From positions 1-23,218 of the forward strand of contig NZ_DHOS01000006.1 in the NCBI RefSeq assembly GCF_002410825.1: a stretch of 23,218 nucleotides of DNA, written 5' to 3'. Below are positions 17,105 through 23,218 of this stretch, piece by piece. The first letter of the stretch is position 1, and each line of letters starts with the position of its first letter. A program made the position numbers and the translations under genes. The notes under the pieces were generated by a model, which saw only the letters and a program-made list of their open reading frames with translations, was not told where the DNA came from and did no database searches. The stretch comes from Proteiniphilum sp. UBA5384 (lineage in GTDB: Bacteria > Bacteroidota > Bacteroidia > Bacteroidales > Dysgonomonadaceae).

Positions 17105-17162
17105 GGAGAGAGGAATTGGGGTATTTTTTATCAATTAGTGATAATTCCTCTCTCCTTTTTTT
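17105..17162 (+). terminator. Rho-independent terminator of the pnt operon
   Basis: Arms GGAGAGAGGAATT (17105-17117) and AATTCCTCTCTCC (17143-17155) form a 13-bp perfect stem, followed by a run of T from 17156. The 25-nt loop is long and A/T rich. The rest of the gap to the next gene shows no confident promoter. Confidence 0.9.
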
Positions 17163-17243
17163 GAAAATATGAAAAATTTATTTTTCTTTGTTTATCCTTA
17201 TTAAAAACATTTATAAGTAACCCCCAATTTATAGTCATTGACA

Positions 17244-17552
17244 ATGGAAAATTTCAATAAGAACAGCGAAATCCAAATTGAATTAAGCGATGAGATTGCA
17301 CAGGGTGTCTATTCCAATCTGGCAATTATATCTCACTCCACGTCGGAGTTTGTTATTGATTTTATTCGTATTGTGCCGGGGGTTCCCAAGGCAAAAGTCA
17401 AATCCAGAATCATTCTTACGCCTGAACATGCCAAAAGGTTGTTGATGGCGTTGAAAGACAATATTGATAAATTTGAACAGCAAAATGGCACGATCAGGAT
17501 CCAGAATGATCCCGGATTCCTGCCTCCTCTCGGGGGAATTGGACAGGCTTAG
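17244..17552 (+). CDS. DUF3467 family protein
   Basis: 102 residues from the ATG at 17244; an upstream in-frame TTG at 17238 is less likely. The body matches the DUF3467 pattern: IQIELSDEIAQGVYSNLAII, SEFVIDFIRIVPG, ARV-type KAKVKSRIILTPEHAKRLLMAL and KDNIDKFEQQNG. No signal peptide or membrane segment is present, so it is probably cytoplasmic. The function of the family is unknown to me. The tail LPPLGGIGQA is glycine/proline rich. It stands between the transhydrogenase terminator and cydA, with 129 nt to cydA and no visible terminator between, so some cotranscription with cydAB is possible. Confidence 0.85.
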   Translation: MENFNKNSEIQIELSDEIAQGVYSNLAIISHSTSEFVIDFIRIVPGVPKAKVKSRIILTPEHAKRLLMALKDNIDKFEQQNGTIRIQNDPGFLPPLGGIGQA

Positions 17553-17681
17553 ATGTGTTGTATTTTTTAGACGAAGACTTATTATTTAATTTAAAAATCA
17601 CAAAAATGCAGGGCATGTATATATTTAGCTATACGTGGAAGCTTAATTAACAGATTAATCAAGACTAAATACTCAAAACTT

Positions 17682-19286
17682 ATGGATTTACTAAGTATTT
17701 CTACTGTCAATTGGTCGAGGGCACAATTTGCTCTTACGGCCGGTTATCACTGGATATTTGTCCCGATCACTCTTGGTTTAGGGCTTATTATGGCCATCAT
17801 GGAAACGATGTATGTGAGGACGGGAGATATAAAGTGGAAAAATGTGACCAAGTTCTGGCAAAAGATTTTCAGTATCAATTTTGTCATCGGTGTGGCTACG
17901 GGCATTATCCTTGAATTTCAATTCGGTACCAACTGGTCGAATTACAGTTGGTTTGTAGGAGATATTTTTGGAGCTCCCCTTGCCATTGAAGGGATTGTTG
18001 CTTTTTTTCTGGAAGCTACATTTATTTCAGTTATGCTTTTTGGGTGGAACAGAGTAAGTAAAAGAATGCACTTGGCGTCTACCTGGTTAGTATTTCTTGG
18101 CGCTACTTTATCTGCCTTCTGGATTCTGGTTGCCAATGCCTGGATGCAATATCCGGTGGGGATGGAATTCAATCCTGATACAGTGCGCAATGAAATGGTC
18201 GATTTTTGGTCGGTAGTAGTTTCACCGGTAGCGGTCAATAAATTTCTGCATGCCGTTTTTTCCGGCTGGGCTATAGGAGCCGGTCTAGTGGCGGGTGTTG
18301 CCGCCTGGTACCTGTTGAAAAGGCGCCATCATGATTTTGCACTGAAAAGTATGAAAGTCGGCGCCATTGTGGGACTGCTGGCATTTGTAATGTTGGCAGT
18401 TACCGGCGACGGTTCTGCCCACGAAGTATCGCAGAAACAACCGATGAAACTGGCAGCTATGGAAGGTCTTTATAAAGGGAAAGAAGGCGCTGGGTTGGTT
18501 GCTATCGGTATGTTAAATCCTGCCAAGCAAGCTTACGACGATGAGATAAATCCTTATATTTTTAAGTTGGAGATACCCAAACTCTTGTCTTTCCTCGGAT
18601 ACCGGAACCTGAATGCATTTGTGCCGGGAGTCAAAGATATTATAGATGGAGGTTATACGCTTCAGGACGGCGCCACAGCCCTTTCTTTTGAAGAAAGAAA
18701 GGCCCGCGGTGAGATGGCTATTCAGGCGTTGGCCGATTATCAGACGGCAAAGGCAGAAGAAAAGGAGGCGATAGCAGCGGGAGATAGGGATAAAGCGACC
18801 GCCGCAAGTGAAGCAGCAGCTAATCATGAGACTATCCTGAAGGAAAATTACGCACATTTTGGATATGGTTATCTTGAAACCGGAACCGACCTGATTCCCA
18901 ATCTACCTCTTACGTTCTATTCTTTTCACCTTATGGTGATCATAGGACTCTACTCCATTCTTTTCTTCGCTATCCTTCTTTATTTTGTTTATAAGAAAGA
19001 ACTCCATAATACGAAATGGTTGTTATATATAGCATTATGGAGCATACCTCTGCCTTTTATTGCAGGACAGGCAGGATGGGCTGTGGCCGAAGTGGGGCGG
19101 CAGCCATGGACTATCCAGGACATTCTTCCGGTACAAATAGCCGCATCTGCTGTTTCGGCCGGAAATATTGCTGCTACATTCGTCATTTTCACGGTGTTAT
19201 TCACGGGGATGCTTATTGCGGAGGCGACCATTATGGTAAAACAGATTAAGAAAGGGCCCGATCCGATTGCCGGAGAAGAAGCCTGA
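17682..19286 (+). CDS. cydA: Cytochrome bd ubiquinol oxidase subunit I
   Basis: 534 residues, inner-membrane quinol oxidase subunit that binds all three haems and reduces oxygen to water. Haem-ligand His23 lies in GYHWIFVPITLGLG. EGIVAFFLE carries the conserved acidic residues near haems b595/d, NKFLHAVFSGW the second histidine, and FYSFHLMVIIG the methionine ligand of b558. GRQPW is present in AEVGRQPWTIQDILP. The quinol-binding loop is of the long type (about residues 250-415), with conserved MKLAAMEG and an Ala/Glu/Lys-rich helix (AKAEEKEAIAAGDRDKA). Start ATG at 17682. It is 39 nt from cydB. In an anaerobe it likely serves oxygen removal or nanaerobic respiration. Confidence 0.96.
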   Translation: MDLLSISTVNWSRAQFALTAGYHWIFVPITLGLGLIMAIMETMYVRTGDIKWKNVTKFWQKIFSINFVIGVATGIILEFQFGTNWSNYSWFVGDIFGAPLAIEGIVAFFLEATFISVMLFGWNRVSKRMHLASTWLVFLGATLSAFWILVANAWMQYPVGMEFNPDTVRNEMVDFWSVVVSPVAVNKFLHAVFSGWAIGAGLVAGVAAWYLLKRRHHDFALKSMKVGAIVGLLAFVMLAVTGDGSAHEVSQKQPMKLAAMEGLYKGKEGAGLVAIGMLNPAKQAYDDEINPYIFKLEIPKLLSFLGYRNLNAFVPGVKDIIDGGYTLQDGATALSFEERKARGEMAIQALADYQTAKAEEKEAIAAGDRDKATAASEAAANHETILKENYAHFGYGYLETGTDLIPNLPLTFYSFHLMVIIGLYSILFFAILLYFVYKKELHNTKWLLYIALWSIPLPFIAGQAGWAVAEVGRQPWTIQDILPVQIAASAVSAGNIAATFVIFTVLFTGMLIAEATIMVKQIKKGPDPIAGEEA

Positions 19287-19325
19287 TCCTAATAAGATAA
19301 TTAAACAGACTAAAAGAAAAATACA

Positions 19326-20480
19326 ATGATAACTTACGATTTTCTACAGAAATACTGGTGGTTGGTAATGTCGCTCCTGGGCGGATTACTGGTATTCCTG
19401 ATGTTTGTTCAGGGCGGCCAGTCCATGTTGAATTCCCTCTCTAAGAAAGAAGATGAGAAAAGATTGCTGATCAATGCACTGGGACGCAAATGGGAATATA
19501 CTTTCACCACATTGGTTACTTTTGGAGGGGCTTTCTTTGCTTCGTTTCCCCTTTTTTATTCTACCAGTTTCGGGGGTGCCTACTGGGCCTGGATGATCCT
19601 GTTGTTTTGTTTTGTATTACAGGCCATATCCTATGAATATCAATCCAAACCGGGTAATATTTTCGGTGCAAAGACCTATAGGGCATTTTTATTTTTGAAC
19701 GGCGTATTGGGTACATTCCTGCTGGGAGTAGTGGTAGCTTCTTTTTTTACCGGATCCGAATTTACAATAGGGAAAGGTAATATTGCCGGAATGGGCACTT
19801 CAGGCTTTACCATCAGTCAGTGGCAGAATCCACTCCACGGACTTGAATTATTGGCGAATGTAAGAAACCTCTGCCTTGGGCTGGCGGTACTTTTCCTTGC
19901 CCGTACCCTTGCGAGCCTCTTCTTTGTGAATCGCCTCGATCATGAGGTTCTCGAAAAGAGATCCCGCAAATTTACACTATACAATGGGATACCCTTTGTG
20001 GTTTTCTTCCTTATATTTCTAATCTGGACTCTTCTGGCCGAAGGATATGCTGTGAATCCTGATACAGGTCAGGTATATATGGAAAAGATGAAATACCTGC
20101 ATAATTTTATCGATATGCCGGTCATACTCATATTTTTTGTGTTAGGGGTATTAGCAGTGCTGTATGGAACTTTCAATACGGTCTTTAATCCCGGCTTTAA
20201 AAAAGGAATCTGGTTTGCCGGTGCGGGAACAATCGTGACGGTGACCATGCTGTTGCTGGTGGCAGGATATAATAATACTGCATATTATCCCTCATCGATT
20301 GACCTGCAGAGTTCGCTTACGTTACAAAATTCATCATCAAGCTATTTTACACTGTCGGTAATGGCAGTAGTATCACTACTTGTTCCCTTTGTGATTGGTT
20401 ATATATTTTATGCATGGAGATCGTTGGAAAAAAAGAAGCTGAATTTGAACGATCTGGAATCAGATGGGCATGCTTACTGA
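19326..20480 (+). CDS. cydB: Cytochrome bd ubiquinol oxidase subunit II
   Basis: 384 residues, the haem-free partner of CydA, with eight or nine hydrophobic segments. Conserved text includes FLQKYWWLVMSLLGGLLVFLMF cut short here at the start, the charged GRKWEYTFTTLVTFGGAFFA, and GAYWAWMILLFCFVLQAISYEY. The C-terminus ends in a short charged tail. The pair forms a complete bd oxidase. No small CydX-like gene is visible either in the 39-nt gap before it or in the spacer behind it. A 17-bp hairpin starts 30 nt after the stop and closes the unit. Confidence 0.94.
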   Translation: MITYDFLQKYWWLVMSLLGGLLVFLMFVQGGQSMLNSLSKKEDEKRLLINALGRKWEYTFTTLVTFGGAFFASFPLFYSTSFGGAYWAWMILLFCFVLQAISYEYQSKPGNIFGAKTYRAFLFLNGVLGTFLLGVVVASFFTGSEFTIGKGNIAGMGTSGFTISQWQNPLHGLELLANVRNLCLGLAVLFLARTLASLFFVNRLDHEVLEKRSRKFTLYNGIPFVVFFLIFLIWTLLAEGYAVNPDTGQVYMEKMKYLHNFIDMPVILIFFVLGVLAVLYGTFNTVFNPGFKKGIWFAGAGTIVTVTMLLLVAGYNNTAYYPSSIDLQSSLTLQNSSSSYFTLSVMAVVSLLVPFVIGYIFYAWRSLEKKKLNLNDLESDGHAY

Positions 20481-20510
20481 TTCCTGAGGGAAATTTTTAT
20501 TTCTATTAGT

Positions 20511-20553
20511 ATAATAAATGAGGATACGAATACCCGGTATCCTCATTTATTAT
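20511..20553. terminator. 17-bp perfect hairpin after cydB
   Basis: Arms ATAATAAATGAGGATAC (20511-20527) and its exact complement at 20537-20553 enclose a 9-nt loop (GAATACCCG). The upper part is G/C containing, the base A/T rich. No long T run follows on the plus strand, but position directly after cydB and the stem length support termination. Confidence 0.8.
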
Positions 20554-20595
20554 AAAAGTAAAATCATTGCGGGATGATATTCCCGATAAAATGTG

Positions 20596-20603
20596 TAAAT
20601 TTG
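20596..20603 (+). promoter_or_regulatory. Candidate -7 box for the DUF3298 lipoprotein and rsmG
   Basis: TAAATTTG matches TAnnTTTG exactly. A start near 20610 would exclude the far upstream start at 20574 of the next gene and favours ATG at 20631 or 20637. The nearest TTG (20567-20569) is 26 bp away, too far for a standard -33 box. Confidence 0.45.
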
Positions 20604-20630
20604 TACCGGTCATTTTTAAAGTCTTTCTCT

Positions 20631-21536
20631 ATGGGTATGTATCGTAGAATATCTGTTTTCATGTTGCCTGTGGCTGCGTTATTATTTGCCACCTGTTGTA
20701 ACCAACGGGGCAAAAGCAGTATGTTCAGAAGTGAAAATAACGTTGAATTCGATACGGTCAGCGTAGTTGCCCATCACCATCTCGAGGGGGACACGGCAAA
20801 TCCTTACTGTAATATTTTAGTAGATTTTGTTTATCCTGTTACCAGTAATAAGATGAATCTGGAGGGACTGCAGAAATTTTTTATCCGGAACGTGTTGGGA
20901 GTGCCGTACGATACATTGTCTCCTTCCGATGCCGTCGGGGCGTATGTGCGGGATTATATCGAAAATTATACCGCCGATGCCAATACATACCGGGAAAGTG
21001 TGGATGAAATCAAAGAGTTCAACAGTCTTATTTCCGGTATGAATGTTACCGAGAGCGAACATTATGTACAGGATTTTTTTTATTCCTATTACGAGACTCT
21101 TTCGGACTCAATAGTCTATAACCGACATGGGGTCCTTTCATTCCAGGTGAAGCAATCGAATAATAAGGACGGCGCGGTTTCATATGATTCCTACCGTAAT
21201 TATGTGTTGAATCTAGGAACAGGAAAACCGGTCACGGAGAATGATATCTTCAATCCGGGATATGATCTGTTGATGCAACGTTTTATCGTGGCGGCGCTAC
21301 AGGAACAATGCAATGTGGACAGTGTGGAAGAATTAGAGGATATTGGTTTTTTTGGCGTGAGGGAGATTATGCCCAATCAAAATTTTTTACTAAACGATAA
21401 AGGAATTATTTATACTTTTAACAAGGGTGAATATTCAGCTTATCAATTGGACGCACCTGTTATATTCATTCCATATGAAACGATTCTTTCCTTATTAAAG
21501 GAAAACAGTATCGCTGCTAAATTAGCTAATTTGTAG
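20631..21536 (+). CDS. DUF3298 (RsiV-like) lipoprotein
   Basis: About 301 residues from ATG at 20631; 20637 is equally possible. The signal peptide is RRISVFMLPVAALLFATCC, with a non-standard lipobox ending in Cys-Cys, so lipid attachment is likely but not certain. The body is a periplasmic two-part domain: an N-terminal DUF4163-like half (VNILVDFVYP-type text, here CNILVDFVYPVTS) and a C-terminal DUF3298 half with YRNYVLNLGTGKPVTENDIF, FLLNDKGIIYTFNKGEYS and VIFIPYETILSLL. The family includes the lysozyme-binding anti-sigma RsiV, but no sigma gene adjoins this copy. It has a 1-nt stop/start overlap with rsmG, so the two are cotranslated. Confidence 0.8.
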   Translation: MGMYRRISVFMLPVAALLFATCCNQRGKSSMFRSENNVEFDTVSVVAHHHLEGDTANPYCNILVDFVYPVTSNKMNLEGLQKFFIRNVLGVPYDTLSPSDAVGAYVRDYIENYTADANTYRESVDEIKEFNSLISGMNVTESEHYVQDFFYSYYETLSDSIVYNRHGVLSFQVKQSNNKDGAVSYDSYRNYVLNLGTGKPVTENDIFNPGYDLLMQRFIVAALQEQCNVDSVEELEDIGFFGVREIMPNQNFLLNDKGIIYTFNKGEYSAYQLDAPVIFIPYETILSLLKENSIAAKLANL

Positions 21537-22162
21537 TGAAAAGTATTGAAACTTATTTTCCGAGACTTACTGAGCATCAGAAACAGCAGTTTAATGCTCT
21601 GCCTGATTTATATGCGGAATGGAATGCCAGAATTAACGTGATATCCCGTAAGGATATTCAAAATCTCTATCCGCATCATGTATTGCACTCACTGTCTGTT
21701 GCCCGGTATATCCGGTTTACTTCCGGCTCCACTATTCTGGATGTGGGCACAGGAGGCGGTTTTCCCGGTCTTCCTCTTGCAATATTTTTCCCGGAGGTGA
21801 AGTTCGTATTGCTCGATAGTATTGGTAAGAAGGTGAAAGTGGCGGAAGAAATTTCCGAAGCAATCGGATTGGAAAATGTGGAAACCGTGCATTCACGGGT
21901 AGAGCAAGAGAAAAGGAAATTTCATTTTGTCGTGAGCCGGGCAGTGATGCCATTGCCTGAACTTGCCAGGATTACGCATAAAAATATTTCCGGAGAACAG
22001 ATCAATGCTTTGCCTAATGGCATTATATGCCTGAAAGGAGGAGACCTCTCGGCGGAGGTACATCCTTTCAGGCAGGTAGCGGAAATTGTTTCCCTCTCTG
22101 ATTATTTCTCAGAGCCGTTTTTTGAGACTAAAAAGCTGGTGTATGTACCGCTGAGTTCATGA
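21536..22162 (+). CDS. rsmG: 16S rRNA (guanine-N7) methyltransferase RsmG
   Basis: 208 residues. SAM-dependent methylation of guanine 527 (E. coli numbering) of 16S rRNA. The start is GTG, sharing one base with the TAG of the preceding lipoprotein gene. The N-terminal helices end in YPHHVLHSLSVARY. The SAM motif is ILDVGTGGGFPGLPLAI (about 67-83), then FVLLDSIGKKVKV and the SRAVMPLPEL block containing the conserved arginine. KGGDL near residue 165 is the C-terminal family motif. It is followed after 43 nt by a hydrolase gene on the same strand. Confidence 0.95.
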   Translation: MKSIETYFPRLTEHQKQQFNALPDLYAEWNARINVISRKDIQNLYPHHVLHSLSVARYIRFTSGSTILDVGTGGGFPGLPLAIFFPEVKFVLLDSIGKKVKVAEEISEAIGLENVETVHSRVEQEKRKFHFVVSRAVMPLPELARITHKNISGEQINALPNGIICLKGGDLSAEVHPFRQVAEIVSLSDYFSEPFFETKKLVYVPLSS

Positions 22163-22205
22163 TTATTGCGAGTTCCATACACCGACAAAAAAATAAAATA
22201 ATTGT

Positions 22206-22853
22206 ATGAATATAAAAACATTCGAATTCAATCCGTTAGGAGAAAATACATACGTGTTGTCAGACGAAACCAACGAATGTGTGGTCATTGATCCCGCTCC
22301 TTTTTATCCCGATGAAAAGGAACTCCTGCTCAGTTATCTTCTTGACTACGGTTTTAAAGTAAAGCACCTATTGAATACTCACCTGCATTTTGATCATATT
22401 TTTGGCATCAATATGCTTACCTCTCAATTCGGGCTTACGGTAGAATGTCATCCCGACGATCTTTTTCTCTTGGAGGATATTCCCGGGCAGATGCAGTTAT
22501 TCGGGTTGTCAACTGGGAATATTGACTTTAAGCCCGCAAATGTGAATTATTTGAATGAAGGCGATATCATCACGTTTGGAAATCAGTCGCTGAGGGTATT
22601 CCATACCCCCGGTCATTCTCCTGGCAGTGTGGCGTTTTATCATGAAGCGGATGGTTGTGTATTCAGTGGCGACCTGCTCTTTTATTCGGGAGTAGGGAGG
22701 ACCGACTTGCCGGGCGGAAGCTACGAAGAGTTGGTACACAGTATAGAAACCAAGATGTTTACCCTGCCTGACAGCACTGTTGTTTATTCCGGGCATGGAC
22801 CTGCCACTACCATCGGCTTCGAGAAAAAGAACAATCCTTTTGTTGGACAATAA
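22206..22853 (+). CDS. Metallo-beta-lactamase-fold hydrolase (glyoxalase II-like)
   Basis: 215 residues, cytoplasmic. The metal-binding motif THLHFDHIFG gives His59, His61, Asp63 and His64. Further ligands lie in HTPGHSPGSVAFY (His), FSGDLLFYSGVGRTDLPGG (bridging Asp) and VYSGHGPATTIGFEKKNNPFV (His). This is the YcbL/GloB-like subgroup, which hydrolyses thioesters such as S-lactoylglutathione; Bacteroidales usually lack glutathione, so the true substrate is open. It lies 43 nt after rsmG and 29 nt before gcvP; no promoter is obvious in either gap. Confidence 0.9.
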   Translation: MNIKTFEFNPLGENTYVLSDETNECVVIDPAPFYPDEKELLLSYLLDYGFKVKHLLNTHLHFDHIFGINMLTSQFGLTVECHPDDLFLLEDIPGQMQLFGLSTGNIDFKPANVNYLNEGDIITFGNQSLRVFHTPGHSPGSVAFYHEADGCVFSGDLLFYSGVGRTDLPGGSYEELVHSIETKMFTLPDSTVVYSGHGPATTIGFEKKNNPFVGQ

Positions 22854-22882
22854 AAAATATAATTAAATTCCTCTCTTGCTTT

Positions 22883-23218
22883 ATGATAAAAATGGAACAA
22901 TTTAAGAACCGGCATATCGGTATAACCGAATCCGATAAAAAGAAAATGCTCGAAGCAATCAATGTTTCTTCGATGGGTGAACTGATCGACCAGACAATTC
23001 CTTCAGATATCCGTTTGACGAAACCGCTCTCTTTGCCCGAGGCACTGTCGGAGCATGAGTATGCTGAGGAAATTGCCCGCATCGCTTCTCAGAATAATCT
23101 CTTTACATCCTATATAGGCATGGGCTGGTATGATACGGTCACACCTGCCGTGATTTACCGGAATGTGTTTGAGAATCCGGTATGGTATACTTCTTATACT
23201 CCTTATCAGGCAGAGATT
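22883..23218 (+). CDS. gcvP: Glycine dehydrogenase (decarboxylating) P-protein, N-terminal part
   Basis: First 112 codons, cut by the window edge. The opening FKNRHIGITESDKKKMLEAI and the block LPEALSEHEYAEEIARIA, then YIGMGWYDTVTPAVI and NPVWYTSYTPYQAEI, are the standard N-terminus of the P-protein. The pyridoxal-phosphate enzyme decarboxylates glycine and passes the aminomethyl group to the H-protein of the glycine cleavage system. ATG at 22883 or the in-frame ATG at 22892 could start it. The PLP lysine lies outside the window. Confidence 0.95.
   Translation, partial: MIKMEQFKNRHIGITESDKKKMLEAINVSSMGELIDQTIPSDIRLTKPLSLPEALSEHEYAEEIARIASQNNLFTSYIGMGWYDTVTPAVIYRNVFENPVWYTSYTPYQAEI

Noticed and set aside
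17628..17636. TATATTTA-like sequence upstream of cydA
   Set aside because: It lacks the final G of the -7 consensus and has no -33 box at the right spacing; too weak to call as the cydA promoter.
20574..20630. Upstream start of the DUF3298 gene at 20574
   Set aside because: It would put a -7 box inside the coding region and add 19 residues before a good signal peptide.
1..23218. CRISPR array, tRNA, rRNA or toxin-antitoxin/defence locus
   Set aside because: No regularly spaced repeats, cloverleaf-like segments or defence protein motifs were seen on either strand.

Overview
The window looks like a chromosomal segment from an anaerobic or microaerophilic Bacteroidales bacterium, probably close to the Dysgonomonadaceae/Porphyromonadaceae. 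This is inferred from protein style, not from a marker gene. The basis is the Bacteroidetes-type promoter boxes (TTTG or TTG, about 19-20 bp, then TAnnTTTG), the near absence of strong Shine-Dalgarno sites, and the gene families: lipoprotein TPR-HTH regulator, three-subunit transhydrogenase, DUF3467 protein, tandem-CBM20 MalQ and cytochrome bd.

Region 1 (about 44-2785, minus strand) is decayed mobile DNA. A tyrosine recombinase pseudogene is split by a 2,094-nt group II intron whose ends can be placed to the base (292-2385). The integrase has two frameshifts, an Arg-to-Gln change at the first catalytic arginine, and no recognisable N-terminal part. The intron keeps a textbook domain V and domain VI, but its reverse transcriptase has an out-of-frame internal deletion that removes the catalytic core around motif A.

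Region 2 (2840-7333, minus strand) is regulatory and envelope related. It holds a lipoprotein with TPRs, a membrane segment and a LuxR-like helix-turn-helix; a three-gene group of ECF sigma factor, single-span membrane protein (putative anti-sigma) and Spy/CpxP-like periplasmic protein; and a secreted TPR protein.

Region 3 (7464-12861, plus strand) holds prmA, an AspT/YidE-type transporter and malQ. The last two abut with no gap (TAA-ATG). Class II aldolase (minus) converges on malQ across a shared bidirectional terminator.

Region 4 (14038-20553, plus strand) is an energy and redox block. It holds pntAA-pntAB-pntB with its own promoter and a strong terminator, a DUF3467 gene, and cydAB, closed by a 17-bp perfect hairpin. 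Transhydrogenase couples NADH/NADPH exchange to proton movement, and cytochrome bd removes oxygen with quinol.

Region 5 (20596 to the right edge, plus strand) holds a DUF3298 lipoprotein, rsmG (1-nt overlap), a metallo-beta-lactamase-fold hydrolase and the start of gcvP.

I see no tRNA, rRNA or CRISPR array. I did not find a convincing new multi-gene system. The most unusual feature is the doubly broken intron/integrase relic.
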